A DNA stretch of 64,000 nt from Candidatus Obscuribacterales bacterium (GCA_019637435.1 JAHBVO010000002.1:1279519-1343518), one strand, 5' to 3'; positions 8,232 through 17,706 are shown, counted from the first letter of the stretch. Notes: generated by a model not told the origin, from the letters alone. Numbers and translations: made by a program.

Positions 8232-10021
8232 TTCGTTTCTACACGCTCCTTTTTCCTTCTCTCCACTGAACGAATTTGCCGAGCAAGTTCAGGGAATAAA
8301 TGTCCAAATTCACTTTGGTCGCGCCATGCGAGGTCCGTAGGTGTGCCGGATTCGCTTATCTTTCCGTTGCTTAGTACGTACACTTTATCTGACCGCATAA
8401 CGACTTCTGCGTCGTGCGAGATATCAAAAACTGTCCATTTGTTATCTTTGGCAAAGAGAGCGTCGATAATTTTTAGTTTTGTTTTTTCATCTATCCCCGT
8501 GAACGCTTCGTCTAGTATTAGAAGATTCGGTCGCTCCGCGATCGCTCTTGCGATCAATAGTCGCTGAACCTGACCGCGTGACAGATTTCGTCCGCCGCTC
8601 ACCAACATTGTGTTGATTCCATTCGGAAGCACCACCAGGTCTTCGGAGAACTGTGATACATCAAGTGCCCAGCGAATATCTCTGTGACTCACAGACGGTC
8701 TGCCCAATCCGACATTTTCTTCGATTGTGCCTTCAAATATTTCATTGATGTCGCCAACCAGACCTACCTGGCGACGCAGGCTCAGCAAGCTAAGATCTCT
8801 AACGTCGAAACCGTTAATTTCGACGGTGCCGTGACTGGGTTCTTGTAATCCGCAGACCAGGGACGCAAGAGTTGTCTTGCCTGCGCCGCTTGCTCCAACC
8901 AAACTGGCTCGTTGACCTGATTCCACTGACAGCTCAATATCAGATAGAATTTCTCGCGTTCCGTCATAAGAGAAGTGCAGTCTCAAACAATCGATGGCCA
9001 GCCCTTCTCGCGATTTGGGCAGATCAATTCCATTATCTCGCTCAATCGGCAAATCGCTGATATGACCTACCTTGTCCAAACCGGTGAGGAGATCGTAAAA
9101 CGTATCGCAATTTCTTACTAACTTCTCGAGGGCCGACAAGACGTTCAAAACAATTAGTTCAGCCGCCACAAGCTGACCGAGTGTCAGCTGCCGGTTGATG
9201 ACGAGCCAACCTCCGATGGCTAGAATTCCGGCGCTTGCAAAGGCTTGAAAAAAATAGGTCCCTAATGCTTGTCGGAATAAAACTGAAAAGTGCTCACTTC
9301 GCGCTTTCAGATAATTAATGACCAGGCTGTCGGAGCGTCGCGAAATGAAGTGCGTGATTCCATTAGTTTTTAAACTCGACTGGCATCTCCCCATGTCTTC
9401 AAGCCACTCGGCTACCCTGTACTTCAACACGGATTCTTTGATACTGGTTCGCAGTCCACCTATGCCGAGGACACTGACGGCGAAGACTATAAACAATATT
9501 ATGAGGACATCAAAGGCGAGCAGAAGTGGGCTGTAAAAGGCCATGAGAACCAGCCCGAGCACCACCTGTAGTGCCGCGGTCGGCACGTCGAGGAGTATCT
9601 TGGCCCAGCTCTTCTGAATTGTGACCACATCAAAAAAGCGATTTATAAGCTCCGGCATGTATTCTGCATTCAATGCGGATGACTTTATCGCTGGAATGCG
9701 TTCGCTGAGTCGGAGGGTAATTCGCGCGAAAATTCTTTGCTGCAAATTCTCTACAATGCAAAATTTGAGCATGCGGACGACGCTACCGAAGAGCAGACCG
9801 GAAAGTACAAGTAACGAAAGCACTATCAGCGGTTGCAGGAAAATTCCGGCGGCAATAGTATTGACTAATGCCTGTGCCGCAAGCGGCACCGCTAGTGAAA
9901 TTAAACTGGTGATCACTGTATAAACCACCAAAATACCGAGGTCATGCTTGTCTGCGGCAAGTAACGCTCCCAGGCGTTCCATTGGACTTGCATTATGGTG
10001 GTCGTCGCGATTACTTTTCAC
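8228..10021 (-). CDS. ABC exporter, fused membrane and ATPase domains (type I secretion-like)
   Basis: About 597 residues. An ABC membrane domain with six helices (roughly 35-310) precedes the ATPase. Walker A is GASGAGKTT. The signature reads LSRGQVQR instead of LSGGQQQR, and Walker B is LLILDEAF followed by TGID. No C39 peptidase domain is present at the N-terminus, so it does not trim a leader peptide itself. The GTG at 10021 is preferred: GGAG lies five bases upstream, whereas the longer frame from a TTG at 10042 has no ribosome site. With the HlyD and TolC genes it makes a complete three-part exporter. An operator-like site and promoter precede it. Cargo is unknown; no obvious small peptide gene lies alongside. 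Confidence 0.88.
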   Translation of the reverse strand: MKSNRDDHHNASPMERLGALLAADKHDLGILVVYTVITSLISLAVPLAAQALVNTIAAGIFLQPLIVLSLLVLSGLLFGSVVRMLKFCIVENLQQRIFARITLRLSERIPAIKSSALNAEYMPELINRFFDVVTIQKSWAKILLDVPTAALQVVLGLVLMAFYSPLLLAFDVLIILFIVFAVSVLGIGGLRTSIKESVLKYRVAEWLEDMGRCQSSLKTNGITHFISRRSDSLVINYLKARSEHFSVLFRQALGTYFFQAFASAGILAIGGWLVINRQLTLGQLVAAELIVLNVLSALEKLVRNCDTFYDLLTGLDKVGHISDLPIERDNGIDLPKSREGLAIDCLRLHFSYDGTREILSDIELSVESGQRASLVGASGAGKTTLASLVCGLQEPSHGTVEINGFDVRDLSLLSLRRQVGLVGDINEIFEGTIEENVGLGRPSVSHRDIRWALDVSQFSEDLVVLPNGINTMLVSGGRNLSRGQVQRLLIARAIAERPNLLILDEAFTGIDEKTKLKIIDALFAKDNKWTVFDISHDAEVVMRSDKVYVLSNGKISESGTPTDLAWRDQSEFGHLFPELARQIRSVERRKKERVETK

Positions 10022-10087
10022 GTTTACTCCAGAACCCGGCAACTTTTTTCGGTCGCGCGTGTTCGGTCCAGCAGAAGAACAATCTCG

Positions 10088-10131
10088 AATTTAGCATCTC
10101 TTATGCAAATGTGCAAGAGTTTGAATATCTA
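10088..10131 (-). promoter_or_regulatory. Promoter with overlapping operator-like site B for the exporter operon
   Basis: On the plus strand site B reads ATGTGCAA (10109-10116), three bases, TTTGAATATCTA (10120-10131), the best match to site A. Read on the minus strand, TTGCAC (10116-10111) and TAAATT (10093-10088) with 17 bases between form a plausible promoter, so the site covers the -35 box. Binding there would repress the exporter. Confidence 0.55.
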
Positions 10132-10172
10132 AACATTGTGATTTGAGGATGTTTGCATGAGCCTACACGGGA

Positions 10173-11072
10173 TCAAGTATTGAGCCTCCAGAGTTCGCGA
10201 AAAAACTTAATCGCCCGATCGCTGGGGAAGAGTTTTTCATCGCTGGTCGTACTGGAATCGAGGGGTCTTTGCGACAGAACGACTTGGCGGTCTTCACTCA
10301 GAATTATTGAATTGGAAAAGTTGAAGACTGGTCCGAGTAGAGACGCTAACCCGGGGACTGTAAAGAATCCCTGGTACGCGCGCAGGTAGAGGCGTGTGAC
10401 GCCCGGTGCCACAGGAACAAATGCGATGAATTGGAAGAACTTCTCTGGTTTGATCGTAAGTAACCAGAGGTTTGGAAATATAAATCGAATGGTTGGGATG
10501 TCACTGTTTTCTGCGTCCACGTACATTTTTATTTCCCGTTCATCGCAGTCGATGCGTCGCGGACCAAGAACGTTTACGCTGTGTCCGATTGTACGTTTGT
10601 GCACGAAGGGTAGATGCGCATAGTCCAGCTGGTTTTCGACGCATCTTGATATGTGAGTCGGCCACTCGTGAATAGATTGATAAGAGACCAGTTTTTCATT
10701 TAGTTGATCGAACCACGGTGGCGATTCAGGTAGATTCTCGCCTCGCTTGAGCCAGACGAACCCATGTCTTTCAACAGTGTTAAAGGTTTCGAGTTTAAGG
10801 TTTGGTGCCGGTCTACCCGTCTCTGGAATAAATGAGCACAGACCGTTTGTGTCAAACACGAACCCGTGAAACGGACATGTTATGCAGTTATTTATGACTT
10901 CGCCCAAGCTAAGGCTTGCCGATCTATGAGGACAAACATCTGACTGCATAACCACTGTGCCAGTTGAATCCCTCCACAAAACGAACTTCTGTGAAAACAG
11001 ATCAACTGCAACCGGTTTTTTGCCGATTTCGTCGCTTGAGGCTACTACATACCAGGCGTCCGGTAGTTGCAT
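10173..11072 (-). CDS. Rieske non-haem iron oxygenase, alpha-subunit type
   Basis: 299 residues. The Rieske [2Fe-2S] ligands are Cys47, His49, Cys66 and His69 (CPH, 16 residues, CPFH). The mononuclear iron site is in ENQLDYAHLPFVH, with Asn147, Asp150, His153 and His158 in the usual arrangement. The short length and single-subunit look resemble three-component monooxygenases such as VanA or the cyanobacterial/plant pheophorbide-a-type enzymes. No ferredoxin, reductase or beta subunit is adjacent. The substrate cannot be read from sequence. It lies on the same strand as the exporter operon but behind its promoter region, so it is probably separately transcribed. Confidence 0.88.
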   Translation of the reverse strand: MQLPDAWYVVASSDEIGKKPVAVDLFSQKFVLWRDSTGTVVMQSDVCPHRSASLSLGEVINNCITCPFHGFVFDTNGLCSFIPETGRPAPNLKLETFNTVERHGFVWLKRGENLPESPPWFDQLNEKLVSYQSIHEWPTHISRCVENQLDYAHLPFVHKRTIGHSVNVLGPRRIDCDEREIKMYVDAENSDIPTIRFIFPNLWLLTIKPEKFFQFIAFVPVAPGVTRLYLRAYQGFFTVPGLASLLGPVFNFSNSIILSEDRQVVLSQRPLDSSTTSDEKLFPSDRAIKFFRELWRLNT

Positions 11073-11458
11073 AAAAACACCTATAAAATTGTACGGAACA
11101 GTTGCGAGCCTAACAACTTTTTCGCTGCATCTACAATCATATGTCTATGTGAACTTCGGGTGAACGCTACTTGTTGCTGTCCGAGGTGCGATTGATGCAC
11201 GGATTGCTAATTGTAGACAAATTATCTTGCGCGGGATTAATATGGGAGAAATCTGTTACGGTGATCGCCGAAGCCGCTGGTATCAGTGATGGTGCAAGTT
11301 TTGACTTTTTTTGTCACTATATTCGGTGCCTTCATCATCGATTGGAATATGACGCATATCTTCAATCCCGACTGACCACAGCATACGAAGTTTTATAATC
11401 ACCAGACTATGAGGGCGGAGGACTGGCGTCACGAGCGATGAATAAAAACGTCAAGAGT
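11073..11458. other. Gap between Rieske oxygenase and nitric oxide reductase
   Basis: 386 bases with no convincing gene. A 75-codon plus-strand frame starting with TTG has no ribosome site and no recognisable family. The promoter of the Rieske gene should lie here, but no clear boxes stand out. Confidence 0.5.
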
Positions 11459-13774
11459 TCAGGAGATCGGATTTGAATCAGACCTACTGGAATTAACCGG
11501 AAGAAGTTCAGGCAGATCCGGATCTACATGACCCGAGATCGACCAGCCGGTCTTTAAGCCGAGAACGAACCAGCCCAGAGCGAATACGCCAATAGCAAAA
11601 ATCGTATCTCCTATTACTCTCAGCCATCGCAAAACATTCATGGTTGGAGTTTGCATAAATTCGGCAGATCGCGCGTACCAGAGTCCATGCTCTACGCTAG
11701 CCCAAGTTTGCAATAATCCGACCGGTAGAAGACTAATAAGCACCATCAGCCCCAGACCAATATTGATCGCCCAGAAGGCAAATTTTACGGCACCCGGTTT
11801 CCACAAGTTGCGCGTTGCAAGTCCTTTCAGGCAGAAAAGCATCAATCCGATCGCGAGCATTCCGTACACGCCGAAAAGCGCAGTATGACCGTGTACCGCT
11901 GTGGTATTCAAGCCCTGCATGTAGTACAAAGCTATGGGCGGATTGATAAGGAAACCGAACAATCCTGCACCGACCATGTTCCAGAAAGCTACGGCTACGA
12001 AGAAATTAATCGGCCAACGGTAGGCCTTGACCCATGACTGGGCTTTGCTCAACTTTAGATTTCCATACGCCTCGAATCCTATTAGAATCAACGGCACAAC
12101 TTCCAACGCGCTGAAAGTGGCTCCCCATGCAAGAACTGGCGTCGGAGTTCCCGAGAAGTAGAGATGGTGCATCGTACCTATAATGCCGCCGGCCAGAAAT
12201 ATAATCGTTGAGAAAAGCACGCTGGCTGTAGCTGTTCGATGAGCCAACAATCCCATCCTTGTGAAGAGAAAAGCTATTACTACTGTTGCGAATACCTCGA
12301 AGAATCCCTCCACCCACAGGTGGACAACCCACCAGCGCCAGTATTCAGCTATGGCAAGGTTTGTGTGGCGACCATACATTAGTCCTGCACCGTAAAATAC
12401 GGCTATCGCTATCGAGGCAATTAAGAAAAGCAGTAGCAGGCTTTTGTTTTCCTCAGGGCGCCTGAATGCTGGTATCAACGCACGTGTCATCAGACCCAGC
12501 CAAATAAATAGACCCGCAAACAAAAAAATCTGCCAGAACCGACCCAAGTCGACATACTCATATCCCTGGTGTCCAAACCAGAAATTGGCATCCAGTCCCA
12601 GGTTCTGTTGAACTCCCAACCACTGTCCGACCATCGAGCCGATAACGATTACAAGTAAACATGCAAAAAGAATATTCACCCCGGTTCGTTGAAACTTAGG
12701 CTCATAGCCTGAGACCGCCGGAGCAATAAACAATCCGGTGGCTAACCAGGTTGTTGCAATCCAAAAAATTCCAAGTTGTGTATGCCAGGTCCGAGTCACA
12801 GCGTACGGCAACCATTGCGAAAGTGGAATACCATAAAACCCGGACCCTTCGACTCCGTAGTGCGCAGTCACCGCGCCAAGACCGACTTGTACAACCAGCA
12901 ATGCACCAGCTACCCAGAAGTATTTTTGAGTTGCCTGCATTGATGGTGTTGGGGTCAGTGCCAAAAGTGGATCATGATCCGGAATCTCGTGTGAGTGTTC
13001 CGCTTCGCGTCCACGCTCTGCAGCGAAGTACCATGCCAGTGCTCCAATGCCGGCGAGCAGAAAGACGAAGCTTAAAACAGACCAGACTATAATCGCAGCG
13101 GCAGGCGCATTTCCAATCAATGATTCCGCCGGCCAGTTGTTGGTGTACGTTACATCGCTTCCCTGTCTGTTTGTAGAGCAAGCCCAAGCCGTCCAGTAAA
13201 AGAATCCGACCAGCTGTTTCATTTTGACTGGATCCTTAATTGCCTGCGGTTGCAATGCATAAGCGTCTCGCAATTGACTCAAAGTCGGATCGCCTGTGAA
13301 CAGAGCAGAATAATGTTTCCCAACTTCCTCTATGGCAGAGGACTCGTCGATGCTTATCGTTATGGATCTGGTTTTCTGATCAAACCTATTTGTTCGAATT
13401 AAATTCTTCAGACGCTCTTTTAGTGCCGCTTGCTTTTCCGGCTCCAATTTAGAAAACTCTATGCCGAAGTCCTTTTGCGCCCAGCGATCAAGAATAAACA
13501 CGAGTTCTCTGTGCAAGAAGTCCGCAGACCAATCAGGAGCGACATAAGCGCCATGTCCCCAGACAGAGCCGACTTCTTGCCCGCCAATGGATTGCCAAAC
13601 GCTTTGACCTTCCTTTATGTCGTCAGCAGTAAAAACAACTTTTCCATCTTCAGTACGTATCTGGTCAGGTACCGGCGGAGCTTGCATGTAAACTTCATAA
13701 CCGAAATAGCCCAATACCAAAAAGGAAAAACCAACGACAGCGGCAAAACCGATCCATAACCTGGAGTAACTCAT
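11459..13774 (-). CDS. norZ: Quinol-dependent nitric oxide reductase (qNOR)
   Basis: 771 residues from the ATG at 13774, chosen because AGAGG precedes it and because MSYSRLWIGFAAVV starts the first helix; a longer frame would overlap the next gene. qNOR reduces 2 NO to N2O at a haem/FeB centre with electrons from quinol, in the cytoplasmic membrane. The soluble N-terminal extension typical of qNOR (GQSVWQSIGGQEVGSVWGHG, APDWSADFLHRE) is present. Metal-ligand helices are visible: RTWHTQLGIFW, RWWVVHLWVEGFFE with the FeB-site Glu, GTMHHLYF and VHGHTALFGVYG. No cytochrome c subunit gene is adjacent, as expected. Likely role is NO detoxification or a partial denitrification step; no NorR or NsrR regulator is seen nearby. 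Confidence 0.95.
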   Translation of the reverse strand: MSYSRLWIGFAAVVGFSFLVLGYFGYEVYMQAPPVPDQIRTEDGKVVFTADDIKEGQSVWQSIGGQEVGSVWGHGAYVAPDWSADFLHRELVFILDRWAQKDFGIEFSKLEPEKQAALKERLKNLIRTNRFDQKTRSITISIDESSAIEEVGKHYSALFTGDPTLSQLRDAYALQPQAIKDPVKMKQLVGFFYWTAWACSTNRQGSDVTYTNNWPAESLIGNAPAAAIIVWSVLSFVFLLAGIGALAWYFAAERGREAEHSHEIPDHDPLLALTPTPSMQATQKYFWVAGALLVVQVGLGAVTAHYGVEGSGFYGIPLSQWLPYAVTRTWHTQLGIFWIATTWLATGLFIAPAVSGYEPKFQRTGVNILFACLLVIVIGSMVGQWLGVQQNLGLDANFWFGHQGYEYVDLGRFWQIFLFAGLFIWLGLMTRALIPAFRRPEENKSLLLLFLIASIAIAVFYGAGLMYGRHTNLAIAEYWRWWVVHLWVEGFFEVFATVVIAFLFTRMGLLAHRTATASVLFSTIIFLAGGIIGTMHHLYFSGTPTPVLAWGATFSALEVVPLILIGFEAYGNLKLSKAQSWVKAYRWPINFFVAVAFWNMVGAGLFGFLINPPIALYYMQGLNTTAVHGHTALFGVYGMLAIGLMLFCLKGLATRNLWKPGAVKFAFWAINIGLGLMVLISLLPVGLLQTWASVEHGLWYARSAEFMQTPTMNVLRWLRVIGDTIFAIGVFALGWFVLGLKTGWSISGHVDPDLPELLPVNSSRSDSNPIS

Positions 13775-13880
13775 GATTGCAACCTCTAACTGATTCACTC
13801 CGGCGATGGCAATAAGTCGTTCCTGCACTTGGGCTGCCGCCACGTTTTCAAGTTCATAAGCGCTTTGGACTGGCGCGCGG

Positions 13881-14678
13881 TCATGGCGGGGGCGGAACAC
13901 CCTTGTCGAAGTTTTCGAAGATCATGCGATCCAGTTTAAACGAATCCGGTTGAATGGCAAACTCGCCCGAGAACGGATTTCCGAAAATGAATACTAGAAG
14001 CACGTTGAGCGCGAGTGTCATTGCGACTAGAACGGTCATGAGAATTTGCGCTCTTAGGTTTCGCACTCCAAAAAAGTAAGTGAACATCACCGTGAAAATC
14101 GCGCCGACAATTAGCACTGTCCACATGATCGGATTTACTCCGTGACTCGCGCTGACGATCCTGGTGCGGCGATTCTGAGTCATAGTGCAAATTTCGTTTA
14201 CGAGTTGCTGATGAAGAGTTTTTTCGCTTTCAGTTTCTGGAGCGTAATTTGTAATTTCCTTCCAGATCGACCAGACCGTCTTAAATGCCGTGACACTATA
14301 CTTGCCTGACTGCATGGCCTGCCATTCATCATTGATGACCGCGTCCGCGTACTGATTGCAGAGTGACTTAATCTTTACTTTCTTTGTGCTGGGCAGTCCG
14401 TCCGAGCACAAATAAATATTGCATAAACCGCTCGCTTCCTGATCTACAAGCACTCTCAACTCTTGTGTATGCTCCATCGCATCGACGACAACGAAACCAA
14501 GCAATACAGCATATAAAGTCCCGACCACCGATAGCAGATAACCCGCCACTTCGTGATATGACGAGAGTGCATCAACCCCGACTCGTTTGCGCACGAGGAG
14601 CATTCCACCAACGGCCAGCAGCGTGGCGGAAACTACAGACAATAGACCGAAGACGTATGCATTCATGACAATTACCAT
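13881..14678 (-). CDS. DUF4239 (bestrophin-like) membrane protein
   Basis: 265 residues with two N-terminal membrane helices (about 5-25 and 45-65), a soluble middle and two C-terminal helices (about 185-240). The N-terminal region with YHEVAGYLLSVVGTLYAVLLGFVVVDAME and the following EASGLCNIYL block is typical of DUF4239 proteins, whose function is unproven but which are sometimes described as bestrophin-like channels. An ATG four codons downstream is an equally good start. It lies 106 bases before norZ on the same strand and could share a transcript. A second, diverged family member is at 24586-25383. Confidence 0.75.
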   Translation of the reverse strand: MVIVMNAYVFGLLSVVSATLLAVGGMLLVRKRVGVDALSSYHEVAGYLLSVVGTLYAVLLGFVVVDAMEHTQELRVLVDQEASGLCNIYLCSDGLPSTKKVKIKSLCNQYADAVINDEWQAMQSGKYSVTAFKTVWSIWKEITNYAPETESEKTLHQQLVNEICTMTQNRRTRIVSASHGVNPIMWTVLIVGAIFTVMFTYFFGVRNLRAQILMTVLVAMTLALNVLLVFIFGNPFSGEFAIQPDSFKLDRMIFENFDKGVPPPP

Positions 14679-14731
14679 ACTCGTGAGGGCTGCGCCGGCC
14701 TGCGAAGTCGCTGGCGCACCGTCAGTATGAT

Positions 14732-15550
14732 TTAGCGAGCTGTCTTTTGCAATTTCCCGGAGGATGTTTTGGAATAAATCGCTGAAGTCTTTGTTGTTTT
14801 CGATGTTGCAGTTTTCTCTGTAGTTGGTTTATTAGAAATTACTCTGGCGAGGAGCAATCCGGAGCCGAAACCGATTAGAAGAACAGCCCAGAATGTCGTG
14901 CTTGCAGGTAAGAATTCAAGACCGGAAACAACGTTCATTCCGAGCACACTGCTCATTGCTGTGATCGGAAAGAAGATTGCTGCAAGTATGTTTAGTCGAT
15001 GCGATGAAACGGCCATCTCGTATGTTCGCTGGGATTGCTGCTCCGCTCGTTGTGCCACCATAAAATCGAGACCGTTTTTCGCGTCAGTGTGCAGAAGTTC
15101 AAACGTTCTCTCCAGATCGCTTGCCGAGTCGCGTGCGACAATTAGTTCTGGGTCATCGGGAACTGCTTCGCGAGCCTGTTGAAGCGTCGCATGCAGGTTG
15201 CGTGAGGTGCGATGCAAAGGCGCGATCGCCTGTAGCATGCAAAAGTAATCAGCAGCGCAAACGGCCACCTGCAGTTTTCTTTCCAGCTGTTCGGCGTGTT
15301 GCGTGAAGTCAGCGATATGCTTTTTCAGTAAGTGCATGGTGTCGCCGCTGCAATTCCATGCCCAACGACCACTAGTGTCGCGCCATAAAATGCGAGCCCG
15401 GCGCTCAATATCGTCTGGTCCGGGCGGTTCGTGCAAAACAATAACCAGGTGTCCGTCAGCAGTCATAATCCTTTGCTTGCCGGCGGTTTCGCCGAATCGA
15501 CTGCGAATCTTAAGAGGGACTTTCCAGTCCTCCGGCACTATTGTTTTCAT
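14732..15550 (-). CDS. CorA-like divalent cation transporter
   Basis: 272 residues. A soluble alpha/beta and coiled-coil N-terminal part is followed by a helix ending in the CorA signature GMN (SSVLGMNV, near residues 202-209) and a second membrane helix (FWAVLLIGFGSGLLLARVI). This is the two-helix architecture of CorA/ZntB channels, pentamers that conduct Mg2+ or Zn2+. The protein is shorter than E. coli CorA (316). The C-terminal 35 residues are Thr/Lys/Ser-rich, which is unusual. It precedes the DUF4239 gene on the same strand. The ion is not determinable from sequence. Confidence 0.78.
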   Translation of the reverse strand: MKTIVPEDWKVPLKIRSRFGETAGKQRIMTADGHLVIVLHEPPGPDDIERRARILWRDTSGRWAWNCSGDTMHLLKKHIADFTQHAEQLERKLQVAVCAADYFCMLQAIAPLHRTSRNLHATLQQAREAVPDDPELIVARDSASDLERTFELLHTDAKNGLDFMVAQRAEQQSQRTYEMAVSSHRLNILAAIFFPITAMSSVLGMNVVSGLEFLPASTTFWAVLLIGFGSGLLLARVISNKPTTEKTATSKTTKTSAIYSKTSSGKLQKTAR

Positions 15551-15723
15551 ATTTCGTGTCTCTTCTTTTCACTTTGTTTTCTCTGCTTTATTCAAACCCA
15601 TTATCGCTGGAGCGAGTTTAAGAGCGCTTTAAGAGAACATTCAGACAAAATGAATGTGGAGACAAAACACATTCACTCGTTTCTCATTGGCTAGATTAAG
15701 GCACCATAAACGGTACCAGAGAT

Positions 15724-16599
15724 TTAATGCAAGTTCTCGTTTCTAAATACAAGAGCTCGTGGAAAGAGCGTTTGCAGGGTTGGAAAGAAATGATTGCATA
15801 GAGAGCGTTTTGGCAATAACCCCGCGCTGTCTGATCTCAGATGGAACGATCTGTCGATCAAGTGAAATCCCGGGATGAGTGATTTACTTTTTTCGGACAT
15901 CTCAGGAGTGGCGACAAGAACGTACTGATTCTTTGAGGTCCTCAGGTCGAAATGGTGTGCCCAACGTTTTGCATCCTCAAGTAGTGGCGGCTTGTTTTGC
16001 ATGTTAAACAGAAGAATCTGAACGTAGACCAAATCGGGTTTATCCATGCCTATTCCGGTCGACTCCAGCATCTTCTCCCCGAAGCTTTTCACGCCCAGGG
16101 TGGGAAAACAAAGCCCGAATGCAGTCTTGCCGGTTTGATTTGCCCCCGAGTACGCTTGTGACAAGGGACAGCCCATGGCGACAGGTTGAACGATAATCAC
16201 GTTGCCGGCAAGATCTGAAAGTCGGGTTAATTTGCCGTCTTGATTGTAGAGCTCCAAATCCGGATACGGTCGATTCTCTGCCGGCGGCCACGATGTCGGA
16301 TTGTTGAGCAGTGGAAATTTCTTTTCAGGTGAGGGCGACGAGCTGGTGAACCTGTTTTTCAGGCGGACGGCCTTTTGTTCACTGTTTTTCAAGCGTGGTA
16401 GACGCTGTCCGCTATTCACGACACTAATAATAGTCGCCTTCGTGCGGCTCTCCTGTTGCGAGGTTGCCGAGGATTTTCGGGTAAATGAGGTGCCTAACGC
16501 TGTGATGATAACCAGCTGCGCTGTAAAGAAAAGCGCAAGTAATATGTATAGCGTAGGCGCCATCCAGTTAGTACCCTGAAATTTTCCGAATAAATTCAT
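15724..16599 (-). CDS. Membrane-anchored thioredoxin-fold (SCO/AhpC-like) protein
   Basis: 291 residues with one N-terminal membrane helix (about 12-35), a Ser/Arg/Lys-rich linker, and a thioredoxin-like domain from about 105. PYPDLELYNQDGKLTRLSDLAGNVIIV followed by AMGCPLSQAYSG matches the start of redoxin/SCO1 domains. Only one cysteine occupies the active-site region and no CxxC or CxxxC is present, so classic disulfide exchange or copper binding is doubtful. The domain should face the periplasm. It lies just downstream of the Tad-like operon on the same strand (gap 45 bases) and might belong to it. Confidence 0.55.
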   Translation of the reverse strand: MNLFGKFQGTNWMAPTLYILLALFFTAQLVIITALGTSFTRKSSATSQQESRTKATIISVVNSGQRLPRLKNSEQKAVRLKNRFTSSSPSPEKKFPLLNNPTSWPPAENRPYPDLELYNQDGKLTRLSDLAGNVIIVQPVAMGCPLSQAYSGANQTGKTAFGLCFPTLGVKSFGEKMLESTGIGMDKPDLVYVQILLFNMQNKPPLLEDAKRWAHHFDLRTSKNQYVLVATPEMSEKSKSLIPGFHLIDRSFHLRSDSAGLLPKRSLCNHFFPTLQTLFPRALVFRNENLH

Positions 16600-16644
16600 T
16601 GCGCACCAGACTCCAGAGACGTTGAATTAGTTAGCTGGGAGACG

Positions 16645-17691
16645 TTATTCAATGAGTTGAACAGTCCATGGCTGCCAGCGCTGCAGAAACGCTTGATTCT
16701 GTGCCGATGTTGAAACGCTCGGCGAGCCTTTTACACCGTGAAATAGAATAGGCTCGTGCATTTTTACGGTCATACTTTTGCCGTCTATTGAAACGATGTC
16801 GACGGTGATGATGCCGAGTATCTGACGATCGTCGTTCATCGGCACACCACCCTCGGTGACTGGAATTCCGATGACATCCCCGGCGTGGTATTGAGAGAGC
16901 GAACTCTGCACCACACCATTTTGTAACCGCAAAGTTTCTCCGATGCGTACTTGAGTTTGATTGTCCTTCAGCCAATCCTTCACCCAACCAACATTTTTAT
17001 CTTTCTGCGGATTCCAGCATAGAGTAAAAGGTTTGTTGCTGTTGAGTACATCTGCAATTTTCTGTCCTTCGGCAGGTCCGCTCGTTGGCACGACATCCAG
17101 TGACGGTATCATTCCTACAATTTGATAGGGATAAACCGCGTCTATGAGAAAGGGAGCTGCGGTTGATTTTGCACCGAGCCAGTTACTGGAAGCATGTGCG
17201 TCGCTGGCCAGAGCACTTTGAACGAAGAGAGCATCTGGACGAATGTTTATGCCGATGACTCCATCTCTTCCAAAAGATAGAAGGCTCGCAAATATCGAAT
17301 TAACTCGACGAGACGCGATCACGGTGACTGTTTTCGGCTCGGTCTCTGAGTTGACGTGCACCTCTACGGTGGTGTCGGGATTATCATTGCGGAAGAAAAT
17401 ATTGTCTGCTTCATTGTTTCCTGTGACCGACAATGCATAGTTGTATGCTCTTGCCCGGTCCGCGTCCGTCGGCTCTTTTTTTACAATCTCTACAATACCG
17501 GCCAGCGCACCGGCATCGGTGGCAGCCTGAAGCTTTGCCTGGACATGCACGCAATGAGCAATGTCAACTGCGAGGCAGGAAAGCATCATCGTGATCAGGA
17601 CGATCAAGCAGCAGAATACCGTTGACACCAGTCCTTTGCTGTTGCGTTGGGGCGTCCTCTTTCTGCACATAACCTCGACAATTTTGTTCAT
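16645..17691 (-). CDS. TadG-like protein (Flp pilus assembly TadE/G family)
   Basis: 348 residues. After a basic start with KGLVSTVFCCLIVLITMMLSCLAVDIAH, a single membrane helix leads into HVQAKLQAATDAGALAGI, the hallmark of the putative Flp pilus-assembly TadE/G-like domain. The rest is an exported domain with predicted beta structure and no von Willebrand signature that I can see. It is the last gene of a three-gene pseudopilin-like operon (15 bases after a TadE-like gene). No TadA ATPase, TadB/C or secretin is in the window, so the assembly machinery must lie elsewhere or be absent. Confidence 0.72.
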   Translation of the reverse strand: MNKIVEVMCRKRTPQRNSKGLVSTVFCCLIVLITMMLSCLAVDIAHCVHVQAKLQAATDAGALAGIVEIVKKEPTDADRARAYNYALSVTGNNEADNIFFRNDNPDTTVEVHVNSETEPKTVTVIASRRVNSIFASLLSFGRDGVIGINIRPDALFVQSALASDAHASSNWLGAKSTAAPFLIDAVYPYQIVGMIPSLDVVPTSGPAEGQKIADVLNSNKPFTLCWNPQKDKNVGWVKDWLKDNQTQVRIGETLRLQNGVVQSSLSQYHAGDVIGIPVTEGGVPMNDDRQILGIITVDIVSIDGKSMTVKMHEPILFHGVKGSPSVSTSAQNQAFLQRWQPWTVQLIE

Positions 17692-17706
17692 GTCAATTCA
17701 CCTGTA

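Noticed and set aside
11171..11398. 75-codon plus-strand frame in the gap before norZ
   Set aside because: TTG start, no ribosome site, no family resemblance.
13775..13900. Upstream start for nitric oxide reductase at 13900
   Set aside because: It would overlap the DUF4239 gene by 20 bases, adds residues with no counterpart in the family, and lacks a ribosome site.
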